Positions 47,026 through 58,348 of a stretch of 64,000 nt of DNA are shown here, one piece after another. Source of the DNA: Limnoperna fortunei (taxonomy: Eukaryota > Mollusca > Bivalvia > Mytilida > Modiolidae); contig OX104122.1 in the NCBI GenBank assembly GCA_944474755.1, positions 22,221,714 through 22,285,713 on the forward strand, read 5' to 3'. Below the pieces are notes generated by a model that was given only the letters and a program-made list of their open reading frames with translations, made no database searches and was not told the origin of the DNA. A program made the position numbers and the translations under genes. Positions within the stretch are counted from its first letter, which is position 1. Each line of letters begins with the position of its first letter.

Positions 47026-47283
47026 ATGGACTATTTATCGGACTTTCGAAAATTTGATCAATGGCTAGATTTAATTCCCGGAGCCATGCTCTGTTATGTA
47101 ATTTGTTCTATTGTATATTGTTTTGTTATGTTGTTGATATGCTTTATCCTTTTATTGTGTTTACAAATTGTGTTTATCCCACACATAGTTTATTTTGTTT
47201 GGTTTTGGTTATACTTATTTTTCTTTATTTCCTTCCCTCTTGTGATTTTTTATATCACATTAAAAGCAAATACTTTTTCTTAA
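47026..47283 (+). CDS. element 2 hydrophobic mini-ORF between ORF1 and ORF2
   Basis: 85 codons from ATG 47026, 35 nt after ORF1, stopping 38 nt before ORF2. It begins MDYLSDFRKFDQWLDLIPGA and is then almost entirely hydrophobic (CYVICSIVYCFVMLLICFIL and onwards), reading as two or three membrane segments. Shorter than the element 1 counterpart; similarity is confined to the first seven residues and the hydrophobic character. The strand is T-rich here, so hydrophobicity alone proves little. Confidence 0.4.
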   Translation: MDYLSDFRKFDQWLDLIPGAMLCYVICSIVYCFVMLLICFILLLCLQIVFIPHIVYFVWFWLYLFFFISFPLVIFYITLKANTFS

Positions 47284-47321
47284 ATTATTTATTATTTACA
47301 AAATATTTACAAATTATACAC

Positions 47322-50300
47322 ATGGCTAACTTCAAAATTTGTACAATAAATTGTAATGGTCTTCTTGACAAAATTAAACAGTATGAAATAAAAGATTTTG
47401 TTATTTCAAATAAAATTGATGTTGTTTTTCTTCAAGAAACTCATATAAATTCAAAAAAGATAGAAACATTTATTGGTAAATTTATGAACTGTAAAACTTT
47501 TTTCTCTTTTGGCTCTAATAAATCTAAAGGTGTAGGAATTTTAATATTTAATGAACACATTATTCCAGAAAATTTTCATTTTGATCTTGATGGCAGATTT
47601 ACTTATGTGAACTGTAATATCCAAAGCAATAAATATAGATTAATTAATGTTTACTGTCCAAATAATGATAAAGATAGGGTAGATTTTTTGAATTCTTTGT
47701 ACCCACATTTACTTTGTAATAGAAAGATTATTTTTGCAGGTGATTTTAATTGTATTATGAATAAAAAATTAGACAAAAAAGGGGGGAATCCTGATAGAGG
47801 TGATATTGGTTCAGACATTATTAAGTCACTGATTTCAGATTATGGTTTATGTGATAGTTTTAGATTTTTATACCCAAACATCCTGTCATATACTTGGCAT
47901 AGTTATTCCCAAAATATATCTTGTCGTCTCGATAGAATTTATATTAGTAGTACTATGAAACCTTATATTAATGATGTTACTGTTCATCCTATTTGTTGTA
48001 GTGACCATGATGCTGTTGTTTTATCATTTACAAACAATACTGATTTAATTACTGGATCTGGATTTTGGAAAATAAATAATGATATTTTAAAAGATAAGCC
48101 TTTTCAGGAATCTTTCCATGTTTTTTGGCAAAATTTATCCGATGGTATGACTGGTGATCAAGACTTTTGGGCTATTTGTAAAGATAATTTTAAATCATTT
48201 ATTATTAATTATTGTAAAAAGAAATATAAAGTCAAACGTCAAGTTATTCGTGAATATGAGAAAAAATATTTCCAATTACAAAAATTTGAAAAACAGAATC
48301 CTGGTGATTTTATAGATCAAATAAAAGTAATTAAAGAACAAATTTATGAATTTTATAAAGATAATTATTACGGTTCTGTAATACGTTCTAGAGCTAAAGT
48401 CTTAGATAATTCTGAAAAACCTTCAAAGTATTTTTTTAAATTAGAAGCATCTCGTGGCCAAAAGAAATTAATTACAAAAATTACAGAAAATTACACAAAT
48501 TATGTCAAAACTACAGATATTTTAGAACAATTTAAAAATTTTTATACAAAACTTTTTTCTTCTGAAGGGATCGATGAAAAACTGTGTGATGAATTTTTAA
48601 ATGATTTACCTAAAATTAGTGATTTTGAATCTACTGCTTTGGACCAACCTTTTACAAAAGATGAAATATTAAAAGCTTTAAAAGACATGGAGAATTCAAA
48701 ATCTCCAGGTCCTGATGGCTTATCAAAAGAATTTTATTTAACGTTTTTTAACATTTTATCTGATTTTTTACTTGAAATATATAATAATATATTTGTAGAA
48801 GGTACCATGTCTGAAGACCAAAGGTTATCATATATTTCACTTATATGTAAAGATCCTGATAATTCTGTATCCATGAAATCTTATCGTCCTATTTCACTTT
48901 TAAATGTTGATGTTAAAATTATATCCAAAATTATTACAAACCGGCTTTCGAATGTAATGCACCTTATTGTTCACCCTGATCAAACTTGTGCGGTGTTAAA
49001 TAGAAGTATTCTAGATGACGCACACTTGTTACGCAATATTTCAGATTATGTCGAACAAAAAAATATTCCCTGTGCTTTCATAAGTCTCGATCAAGAAAAA
49101 GCTTTTGACCGTGTGGAACATGAATTTCTTTTTCAAGCATTAGCTAAATATAACTTTGGTCCCAATATAATTAAGTGGATAAAAATTTTGTATACAAACA
49201 TTTCCTCTTCTGTCATTGTTAATAACTGTATATCTGATCCCTTTCCTTTGAGTCGTGGAGTAAAACAAGGCTGTAGCTTATCTCCCCTTTTATATGTCCT
49301 TGTATTAGAGCCTTTTGCCAGAAAGGTTCGTAGTGATTCTGCTATTCATGGTGTCAAACTTCCTGGTTCCAATGAACCCTGTAAAATTTCCCTGTATGCT
49401 GATGACGCAAATGGCATATGCACAACCGATTTATCTATTCAACGTATTTTTTATTGGTGTGATCTGTATGGTCGTGCATCTGGTGCTAAATTAAATAAGT
49501 CGAAAACCAAAGGTGTATTCCTTGGTAAATGGAAAACAAGGTCTGACCATCCTTTTGGTATTTCTTGGGCTGATAAAATAAAAATCATTGGTTTAATTTT
49601 TGGAAATAATATTTCTCAAGATGATATTTGGCATTCTATTTATGTAAAATTTTGTAAAGTTTTAAAAACATGGAAATTACATAGAAACTTGTCATTTTTA
49701 GAAAAAGGTATGATTGTTAACTTAATGGCTTGTAGTAAATTGTGGTATGTTGGTTCTGTGTATAACATGTCTGATCATTATGTAAAATTGTTCGAGAAAG
49801 AAATTTTTTCCTTCATTTGGCCATATAAAGTCGAACCTTTATCCCGTAAAACTCTTTATCTTCATATGCTCAATGGCGGTTTAAATATTGTTAATATTCG
49901 ACAAAAATTATGTGCGTTCAAAATTAAACATTTACAAAAAATTATAAATAATTACGATGCAAAATTTACCTCTGTTTGTTCATATTGGATAGGTCATTCT
50001 TTACGACATCTCAATCCTCGTTTAGCTAGAAATGATATTCCGCATAGTATTTATATTCCGCCTTTTTATATTTCATGTCTCAAGTCTTTGAAAATGTTCG
50101 AAACAATGAATTCTGATATTCCATTCATTAACCTGAAAACAAAAGAGATTTATTATTTACTTTTTGATAAAGATTATACCCCCAAAATTATTGCTAAAAA
50201 TCCCAACATAGATTTTCTTGATGTATTTTCATGTGTATTTGATAAGTTTATTGATAAATTTTCTCGAGATATTTTGTATAAATTAATTCATGATATTTTA

Positions 50301-50774
50301 CCTGTTAATTTTTTAATGTTTGATAGACACATTTATAAATCTGATAAATGTACATTTTGTAAAACTGTACATGTTGAAACTGTACAACATTTGTTTTTTG
50401 ATTGTGTACATATTCATTTATTGAAAAATATTGTTAATACTTGGTTTGTGTCACTAACTAATGGTGAACAACTTTGTTTTGAAAATGTTCTATGCAGAAA
50501 ATTACCTCCCCTTTCCCGTCAAATTCGCCAGCTAATTTTATTTGTAATCAGCGAGTTTGTTTACATTGTTTGGACGACTAGAAATAAAGTAAAATTTGAG
50601 AAAGCAACGTTTAACTCTCAATCAATTGTTATGTCATATTTACAACGAATACGCATGCGAATACTCGCTGATTTTTATAGATTTCCTCGTCAGCATTTCA
50701 CCGAAATTTGGTGTTCTCAAGAAAATTTATTCTGCTCGATTGAAAATGACAAAGTTGTGATAAGCTTTATGTAA
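47322..50774 (+). CDS. element 2 ORF2: AP-like endonuclease / reverse transcriptase
   Basis: 1150 aa. Endonuclease domain with TINCN (8-12), QETH with E39, YCPN (111-114), AGDFN (139-143), W192, RLDR (202-205) and SDH (227-229). Reverse transcriptase with KSPGPDG, YRPISL, SLDQEKAFDR (D590), KQGCSLSPLLY and YADD (692-695). C-terminal zinc motif C-X2-C-X9-H-X4-C at about 1010-1028. I start at ATG 47322 because it aligns with element 1's beginning and gives near-equal length. The frame remains open 87 codons upstream, but that overlaps the mini-ORF and has no homologue. No disabling change seen, so possibly active. Cleavage specificity for U2 is inferred from the insertion point shared with element 1. 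Confidence 0.95.
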   Translation: MANFKICTINCNGLLDKIKQYEIKDFVISNKIDVVFLQETHINSKKIETFIGKFMNCKTFFSFGSNKSKGVGILIFNEHIIPENFHFDLDGRFTYVNCNIQSNKYRLINVYCPNNDKDRVDFLNSLYPHLLCNRKIIFAGDFNCIMNKKLDKKGGNPDRGDIGSDIIKSLISDYGLCDSFRFLYPNILSYTWHSYSQNISCRLDRIYISSTMKPYINDVTVHPICCSDHDAVVLSFTNNTDLITGSGFWKINNDILKDKPFQESFHVFWQNLSDGMTGDQDFWAICKDNFKSFIINYCKKKYKVKRQVIREYEKKYFQLQKFEKQNPGDFIDQIKVIKEQIYEFYKDNYYGSVIRSRAKVLDNSEKPSKYFFKLEASRGQKKLITKITENYTNYVKTTDILEQFKNFYTKLFSSEGIDEKLCDEFLNDLPKISDFESTALDQPFTKDEILKALKDMENSKSPGPDGLSKEFYLTFFNILSDFLLEIYNNIFVEGTMSEDQRLSYISLICKDPDNSVSMKSYRPISLLNVDVKIISKIITNRLSNVMHLIVHPDQTCAVLNRSILDDAHLLRNISDYVEQKNIPCAFISLDQEKAFDRVEHEFLFQALAKYNFGPNIIKWIKILYTNISSSVIVNNCISDPFPLSRGVKQGCSLSPLLYVLVLEPFARKVRSDSAIHGVKLPGSNEPCKISLYADDANGICTTDLSIQRIFYWCDLYGRASGAKLNKSKTKGVFLGKWKTRSDHPFGISWADKIKIIGLIFGNNISQDDIWHSIYVKFCKVLKTWKLHRNLSFLEKGMIVNLMACSKLWYVGSVYNMSDHYVKLFEKEIFSFIWPYKVEPLSRKTLYLHMLNGGLNIVNIRQKLCAFKIKHLQKIINNYDAKFTSVCSYWIGHSLRHLNPRLARNDIPHSIYIPPFYISCLKSLKMFETMNSDIPFINLKTKEIYYLLFDKDYTPKIIAKNPNIDFLDVFSCVFDKFIDKFSRDILYKLIHDILPVNFLMFDRHIYKSDKCTFCKTVHVETVQHLFFDCVHIHLLKNIVNTWFVSLTNGEQLCFENVLCRKLPPLSRQIRQLILFVISEFVYIVWTTRNKVKFEKATFNSQSIVMSYLQRIRMRILADFYRFPRQHFTEIWCSQENLFCSIENDKVVISFM

Positions 50775-51265
50775 ATACAGTATTCCGTATGTCGGTAATA
50801 TCGTACGGCATATTTAACCACGTGTTTTCAAAGTAATACAATAATTTTCAAAATTAATTATCGCAATTTGTATCAAATAGTTATAAAACTGTACCTGAAA
50901 CATTGGTTTGTAGTTTTCTCGTCTAAATTTACCCATTTAGATAGAAATCCGAAAAGCACATTTTCAGTTTGTATACCTGCTGGCCATGCCGTTATCTATA
51001 GTTTATTTCATAAATTAGGTCTTACTATTTTTGTAAAGTTTAGTATGACGTACGTATAGTCTGTTTCATTATTTCGGAAAAATCGATATCTGAAAATTTT
51101 AAAACAGTGGGGTTACAAATACTATATTTTGTCGAATATTATTTCTTTTTCTTTGAAATTATGTTATACACTTTTGTTGTACTTTAATAAGAATGTATGG
51201 GCCTTTTCCCATACATTTTTTATTGTATATATTTATTAAACTTTTATATATAAAAAAAAAAAAAA
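50775..51265 (+). other. element 2 3' untranslated region and poly(A)
   Basis: 491 bp, unlike element 1's. A small frame at 50868-51059 has no support as a gene. ATTAAA at 51235-51240 is a variant polyadenylation signal. A14 is at 51252-51265. Confidence 0.8.
51192..51217 (+). promoter_or_regulatory. hairpin near element 2 3' end
   Basis: AATGTATGGG and CCCATACATT form a perfect 10-bp stem around CCTTTT, 48 nt before the element end. Position suits a 3' structure recognised by the reverse transcriptase. Confidence 0.55.
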
Positions 51266-51420
51266 GTATCTGTTCTTATCAGCTTAATATCTGATACGTG
51301 CCCCATGTGGGTACTTCGATATTAAACTGATTTTTGCAACTAGGTGAGAAGTTAGGTGCTTGCACCGCTCTTGCCACGAGTTGGCCTGGTATTGCAGTAC
51401 CTCCAGGATCGGCTCACTCC
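51266..51420 (+). pseudogene. U2: U2 copy 33, 3' fragment (nt 37-191)
   Basis: Resumes with GTATCTGTT and has the normal GGTGAG stem III. No promoter or 5' end. Confidence 0.97.
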
Positions 51421-52020
51421 CCTCTCGGGGAGAAATAATTCAAATGAAAATTAAGTGTCCCCGCTCGCCCTGTCTATTATACCAGTGTGTCGATTGTTTT
51501 AATGAGATAAATAAATTATTTAATTGCAATAAACCAGTTCATTGCCATTGCTATTCACGTATTATCTACACAATACATGTACATGTATATATTATTAGGA
51601 AGAGTAACAACGAAGAATTAAATTGAAGAATTTATTTATAACATGTAAATTGGTTAAATGTCGGATTTCGGTAACTAACTAAAAATTATCGCAAGTTACA
51701 TGCGACGTTTTGTTTTTGGCTAAAGGGCGATGACCATTACTGTGTACGAACGATATCGTATTGAAAACGTATAACATACGTTGTCGCAATTCCACCACTT
51801 AGTGCTTAATTCAAAGCCGAGTCTTACATGTCTGTTCCATTTCCTGAACAGCATTCAATTGCCAGAATTGATCAACTACTGTATTATAACGTTTCAAATG
51901 TTTCCGGACGCAGGTGTTCAATGTTTTCCGTCAATGTTTGCAAATATTGGTCTATTTGGTACACCTCAACCATTGTAAAAATAGAAAATGAACACTTGTC
52001 GGACTTGCCAGTTTTTTGGT

Positions 52021-52211
52021 ATCGCTTCTCGGCCTTTTGGCTAAGATCAAAGTGTAGTATCTGTTCTTATCAGCTTAATATCTGATACGTGCCCCATGTG
52101 GGTACTTCGATATTAAACTGATTTTTGCAACTAGTTGAGAAGTTAGGTGCTTGCACCGCTCTTGCCACGAGTTGGCCTGGTATTGCAGTACCTCCAGGAT
52201 CGGCTCACTCC
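52021..52211 (+). ncRNA. U2: U2 snRNA, copy 34 (stem III variant)
   Basis: G to T at 52135 (nt 115) turns CTAGGTGAG into CTAGTTGAG, replacing a G-C pair at the base of stem III with a mismatch. Confidence 0.96.
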
Positions 52212-52811
52212 CCTCTCGGGGAGAAATAATTCAAATGAAAATTAAGTGTCCCCGCTCGCCCTGTCTATTATACCAGTGTGTCGATTGTTTTAATGAGATA
52301 AATAAATTATTTAATTGCAATAAACCAGTTCATTGCCATTGCTATTCACGTATTATCTACACAATACATGTACATGTATATATTATTAGGAAGAGTAACA
52401 ACGAAGAATTAAATTGAAGAATTTATTTATAACATGTAAATTGGTTAAATGTCGGATTTCGGTAACTAACTAAAAATTATCGCAAGTTACATGCGACGTT
52501 TTGTTTTTGGCTAAAGGGCGATGACCATTACTGTGTACGAACGATATCGTATTGAAAACGTATAACATACGTTGTCGCAATTCCACCACTTAGTGCTTAA
52601 TTCAAAGCCGAGTCTTACATGTCTGTTCCATTTCCTGAACAGCATTCAATTGCCAGAATTGATCAACTACTGTATTATAACGTTTCAAATGTTTCCGGAC
52701 GCAGGTGTTCAATGTTTTCCGTCAATGTTTGCAAATATTGGTCTATTTGGTACACCTCAACCATTGTAAAAATAGAAAATGAACACTTGTCGGACTTGCC
52801 AGTTTTTTGGT

Positions 52812-53002
52812 ATCGCTTCTCGGCCTTTTGGCTAAGATCAAAGTGTAGTATCTGTTCTTATCAGCTTAATATCTGATACGTGCCCCATGTGGGTACTTCG
52901 ATATTAAACTGATTTTTGCAACTAGTTGAGAAGTTAGGTGCTTGCACCGCTCTTGCCACGAGTTGGCCTGGTATTGCAGTACCTCCAGGATCGGCTCACT
53001 CC
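52812..53002 (+). ncRNA. U2: U2 snRNA, copy 35 (stem III variant)
   Basis: Shares copy 34's G to T, here at 52926, implying recent duplication of the neighbouring unit or local conversion. Confidence 0.96.
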
Positions 53003-53602
53003 CCTCTCGGGGAGAAATAATTCAAATGAAAATTAAGTGTCCCCGCTCGCCCTGTCTATTATACCAGTGTGTCGATTGTTTTAATGAGATAAATAAATTA
53101 TTTAATTGCAATAAACCAGTTCATTGCCATTGCTATTCACGTATTATCTACACAATACATGTACATGTATATATTATTAGGAAGAGTAACAACGAAGAAT
53201 TAAATTGAAGAATTTATTTATAACATGTAAATTGGTTAAATGTCGGATTTCGGTAACTAACTAAAAATTATCGCAAGTTACATGCGACGTTTTGTTTTTG
53301 GCTAAAGGGCGATGACCATTACTGTGTACGAACGATATCGTATTGAAAACGTATAACATACGTTGTCGCAATTCCACCACTTAGTGCTTAATTCAAAGCC
53401 GAGTCTTACATGTCTGTTCCATTTCCTGAACAGCATTCAATTGCCAGAATTGATCAACTACTGTATTATAACGTTTCAAATGTTTCCGGACGCAGGTGTT
53501 CAATGTTTTCCGTCAATGTTTGCAAATATTGGTCTATTTGGTACACCTCAACCATTGTAAAAATAGAAAATGAACACTTGTCGGACTTGCCAGTTTTTTG
53601 GT

Positions 53603-53793
53603 ATCGCTTCTCGGCCTTTTGGCTAAGATCAAAGTGTAGTATCTGTTCTTATCAGCTTAATATCTGATACGTGCCCCATGTGGGTACTTCGATATTAAAC
53701 TGATTTTTGCAACTAGGTGAGAAGTTAGGTGCTTGCACCGCTCTTGCCACGAGTTGGCCTGGTATTGCAGTACCTCCAGGATCGGCTCACTCC
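53603..53793 (+). ncRNA. U2: U2 snRNA, copy 36
   Basis: Gene as copy 1 by eye; C-type spacer. Confidence 0.97.
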
Positions 53794-54393
53794 CCTCTCG
53801 GGGAGAAATAATTCAAATGAAAATTAAGTGTCCCCGCTCGCCCTGTCTATTATACCAGTGTGTCGATTGTTTTAATGAGATAAATAAATTATTTAATTGC
53901 AATAAACCAGTTCATTGCCATTGCTATTCACGTATTATCTACACAATACATGTACATGTATATATTATTAGGAAGAGTAACAACGAAGAATTAAATTGAA
54001 GAATTTATTTATAACATGTAAATTGGTTAAATGTCGGATTTCGGTAACTAACTAAAAATTATCGCAAGTTACATGCGACGTTTTGTTTTTGGCTAAAGGG
54101 CGATGACCATTACTGTGTACGAACGATATCGTATTGAAAACGTATAACATACGTTGTCGCAATTCCACCACTTAGTGCTTAATTCAAAGCCGAGTCTTAC
54201 ATGTCTGTTCCATTTCCTGAACAGCATTCAATTGCCAGAATTGATCAACTACTGTATTATAACGTTTCAAATGTTTCCGGACGCAGGTGTTCAATGTTTT
54301 CCGTCAATGTTTGCAAATATTGGTCTATTTGGTACACCTCAACCATTGTAAAAATAGAAAATGAACACTTGTCGGACTTGCCAGTTTTTTGGT

Positions 54394-54584
54394 ATCGCTT
54401 CTCGGCCTTTTGGCTAAGATCAAAGTGTAGTATCTGTTCTTATCAGCTTAATATCTGATACGTGCCCCGTGTGGGTACTTCGATATTAAACTGATTTTTG
54501 CAACTAGGTGAGAAGTTAGGTGCTTGCACCGCTCTTGCCACGAGTTGGCCTGGTATTGCAGTACCTCCAGGATCGGCTCACTCC
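54394..54584 (+). ncRNA. U2: U2 snRNA, copy 37 (stem IIb loop variant)
   Basis: A to G at 54469 (nt 76), in the 5-nt loop of stem IIb; pairing is not altered. Confidence 0.96.
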
Positions 54585-55184
54585 CCTCTCGGGGAGAAAT
54601 AATTCAAATGAAAATTAAGTGTCCCCGCTCGCCCTGTCTATTACACCAGTGTGTCGATTGTTTTAATGAGATAAATAAATTATTTAATTGCAATAAACCA
54701 GTTCATTGCCATTGCTATTCACGTATTATCTACACAATACATGTACATGTATATATTATTAGGAAGAGTAACAACGAAGAATTAAATTGAAGAATTTATT
54801 TATAACATGTAAATTGGTTAAATGTCGGATTTCGGTAACTAACTAAAAATTATCGCAAGTTACATGCGACGTTTTGTTTTTGGCTAAAGGGCGATGACCA
54901 TTACTGTGTACGAACGATATCGTATTGAAAACGTATAACATACGTTGTCGCAATTCCACCACTTAGTGCTTAATTCAAAGCCGAGTCTTACATGTCTGTT
55001 CCATTTCCTGAACAGCATTCAATTGCCAGAATTGATCAACTACTGTATTATAACGTTTCAAATGTTTCCGGACGCAGGTGTTCAATGTTTTCCGTCAATG
55101 TTTGCAAATATTGGTCTATTTGGTACACCTCAACCATTGTAAAAATAGAAAATGAACACTTGTCGGACTTGCCAGTTTTTTGGT

Positions 55185-55375
55185 ATCGCTTCTCGGCCTT
55201 TTGGCTAAGATCAAAGTGTAGTATCTGTTCTTATCAGCTTAATATCTGATACGTGCCCCATGTGGGTACTTCGATATTAAACTGATTTTTGCAACTAGGT
55301 GAGAAGTTAGGTGCTTGCACCGCTCTTGCCACGAGTTGGCCTGGTATTGCAGTACCTCCAGGATCGGCTCACTCC
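55185..55375 (+). ncRNA. U2: U2 snRNA, copy 38
   Basis: Gene as copy 1 by eye. Confidence 0.97.
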
Positions 55376-55975
55376 CCTCTCGGGGAGAAATAATTCAAAT
55401 GAAAATTAAGTGTCCCCGCTCGCCCTGTCTATTATACCAGTGTGTCGATTGTTTTAATGAGATAAATAAATTATTTAATTGCAATAAACCAGTTCATTGC
55501 CATTGCTATTCACGTATTATCTACACAATACATGTACATGTATATATTATTAGGAAGAGTAACAACGAAGAATTAAATTGAAGAATTTATTTATAACATG
55601 TAAATTGGTTAAATGTCGGATTTCGGTAACTAACTAAAAATTATCGCAAGTTACATGCGACGTTTTGTTTTTGGCTAAAGGGCGATGACCATTACTGTGT
55701 ACGAACGATATCGTATTGAAAACGTATAACATACGTTGTCGCAATTCCACCACTTAGTGCTTAATTCAAAGCCGAGTCTTACATGTCTGTTCCATTTCCT
55801 GAACAGCATTCAATTGCCAGAATTGATCAACTACTGTATTATAACGTTTCAAATGTTTCCGGACGCAGGTGTTCAATGTTTTCCGTCAATGTTTGCAAAT
55901 ATTGGTCTATTTGGTACACCTCAACCATTGTAAAAATAGAAAATGAACACTTGTCGGACTTGCCAGTTTTTTGGT

Positions 55976-56166
55976 ATCGCTTCTCGGCCTTTTGGCTAAG
56001 ATCAAAGTGTAGTATCTGTTCTTATCAGCTTAATATCTGATACGTGCCCCGTGTGGGTACTTCGATATTAAACTGATTTTTGCAACTAGGTGAGAAGTTA
56101 GGTGCTTGCACCGCTCTTGCCACGAGTTGGCCTGGTATTGCAGTACCTCCAGGATCGGCTCACTCC
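55976..56166 (+). ncRNA. U2: U2 snRNA, copy 39 (stem IIb loop variant)
   Basis: Same nt 76 A to G as copy 37, at 56051. Confidence 0.96.
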
Positions 56167-56766
56167 CCTCTCGGGGAGAAATAATTCAAATGAAAATTAA
56201 GTGTCCCCGCTCGCCCTGTCTATTATACCAGTGTGTCGATTGTTTTAATGAGATAAATAAATTATTTAATTGCAATAAACCAGTTCATTGCCATTGCTAT
56301 TCACGTATTATCTACACAATACATGTACATGTATATATTATTAGGAAGAGTAACAACGAAGAATTAAATTGAAGAATTTATTTATAACATGTAAATTGGT
56401 TAAATGTCGGATTTCGGTAACTAACTAAAAATTATCGCAAGTTACATGCGACGTTTTGTTTTTGGCTAAAGGGCGATGACCATTACTGTGTACGAACGAT
56501 ATCGTATTGAAAACGTATAACATACGTTGTCGCAATTCCACCACTTAGTGCTTAATTCAAAGCCGAGTCTTACATGTCTGTTCCATTTCCTGAACAGCAT
56601 TCAATTGCCAGAATTGATCAACTACTGTATTATAACGTTTCAAATGTTTCCGGACGCAGGTGTTCAATGTTTTCCGTCAATGTTTGCAAATATTGGTCTA
56701 TTTGGTACACCTCAACCATTGTAAAAATAGAAAATGAACACTTGTCGGACTTGCCAGTTTTTTGGT

Positions 56767-56957
56767 ATCGCTTCTCGGCCTTTTGGCTAAGATCAAAGTG
56801 TAGTATCTGTTCTTATCAGCTTAATATCTGATACGTGCCCCATGTGGGTACTTCGATATTAAACTGATTTTTGCAACTAGGTGAGAAGTTAGGTGCTTGC
56901 ACCGCTCTTGCCACGAGTTGGCCTGGTATTGCAGTACCTCCAGGATCGGCTCACTCC
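56767..56957 (+). ncRNA. U2: U2 snRNA, copy 40
   Basis: Gene as copy 1 by eye. Confidence 0.97.
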
Positions 56958-57557
56958 CCTCTCGGGGAGAAATAATTCAAATGAAAATTAAGTGTCCCCG
57001 CTCGCCCTGTCTATTATACCAGTGTGTCGATTGTTTTAATGAGATAAATAAATTATTTAATTGCAATAAACCAGTTCATTGCCATTGCTATTCACGTATT
57101 ATCTACACAATACATGTACATGTATATATTATTAGGAAGAGTAACAACGAAGAATTAAATTGAAGAATTTATTTATAACATGTAAATTGGTTAAATGTCG
57201 GATTTCGGTAACTAACTAAAAATTATCGCAAGTTACATGCGACGTTTTGTTTTTGGCTAAAGGGCGATGACCATTACTGTGTACGAACGATATCGTATTG
57301 AAAACGTATAACATACGTTGTCGCAATTCCACCACTTAGTGCTTAATTCAAAGCCGAGTCTTACATGTCTGTTCCATTTCCTGAACAGCATTCAATTGCC
57401 AGAATTGATCAACTACTGTATTATAACGTTTCAAATGTTTCCGGACGCAGGTGTTCAATGTTTTCCGTCAATGTTTGCAAATATTGGTCTATTTGGTACA
57501 CCTCAACCATTGTAAAAATAGAAAATGAACACTTGTCGGACTTGCCAGTTTTTTGGT

Positions 57558-57748
57558 ATCGCTTCTCGGCCTTTTGGCTAAGATCAAAGTGTAGTATCTG
57601 TTCTTATCAGCTTAATATCTGATACGTGCCCCATGTGGGTACTTCGATATTAAACTGATTTTTGCAACTAGGTGAGAAGTTAGGTGCTTGCACCGCTCTT
57701 GCCACGAGTTGGCCTGGTATTGCAGTACCTCCAGGATCGGCTCACTCC
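57558..57748 (+). ncRNA. U2: U2 snRNA, copy 41
   Basis: Gene as copy 1 by eye. Confidence 0.97.
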
Positions 57749-58348
57749 CCTCTCGGGGAGAAATAATTCAAATGAAAATTAAGTGTCCCCGCTCGCCCTG
57801 TCTATTATACCAGTGTGTCGATTGTTTTAATGAGATAAATAAATTATTTAATTGCAATAAACCAGTTCATTGCCATTGCTATTCACGTATTATCTACACA
57901 ATACATGTACATGTATATATTATTAGGAAGAGTAACAACGAAGAATTAAATTGAAGAATTTATTTATAACATGTAAATTGGTTAAATGTCGGATTTCGGT
58001 AACTAACTAAAAATTATCGCAAGTTACATGCGACGTTTTGTTTTTGGCTAAAGGGCGATGACCATTACTGTGTACGAACGATATCGTATTGAAAACGTAT
58101 AACATACGTTGTCGCAATTCCACCACTTAGTGCTTAATTCAAAGCCGAGTCTTACATGTCTGTTCCATTTCCTGAACAGCATTCAATTGCCAGAATTGAT
58201 CAACTACTGTATTATAACGTTTCAAATGTTTCCGGACGCAGGTGTTCAATGTTTTCCGTCAATGTTTGCAAATATTGGTCTATTTGGTACACCTCAACCA
58301 TTGTAAAAATAGAAAATGAACACTTGTCGGACTTGCCAGTTTTTTGGT

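Larger units (their letters stand above)
45913..51265 (+). mobile_element. element 2: second U2-targeted non-LTR retrotransposon, intact
   Basis: 5353 bp, sense orientation, in U2 copy 33. Same order of parts as element 1: 52-bp leader, ORF1, hydrophobic mini-ORF, ORF2, 491-bp 3' region and a 14-A tail. The proteins clearly share ancestry with element 1. The RT core looks about two-thirds identical by eye, while ORF1 and both UTRs are strongly diverged. It is a different family rather than a second copy. It rejoins U2 at the identical base as element 1. A perfect poly(A) tail and exact short duplication suggest recent insertion. Confidence 0.93.

Noticed and set aside
47061..47321. 87-codon N-terminal extension of element 2 ORF2
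   Set aside because: No homologue in element 1, overlaps the mini-ORF. ATG 47322 gives a length close to element 1 ORF2.
50868..51059. 63-codon frame after element 2 ORF2
   Set aside because: Lies in the 3' UTR with no counterpart in element 1.
38416..51265. Utopia/R2-type (restriction-like endonuclease) element
   Set aside because: Both ORF2 proteins have an N-terminal AP-type endonuclease with QETH, GDFN and SDH motifs, and no RLE motif after the RT.
38416..51265. LTR retrotransposon or endogenous virus
   Set aside because: No long terminal repeats, protease, integrase or envelope; 3' A-rich tails and variable target duplications instead.
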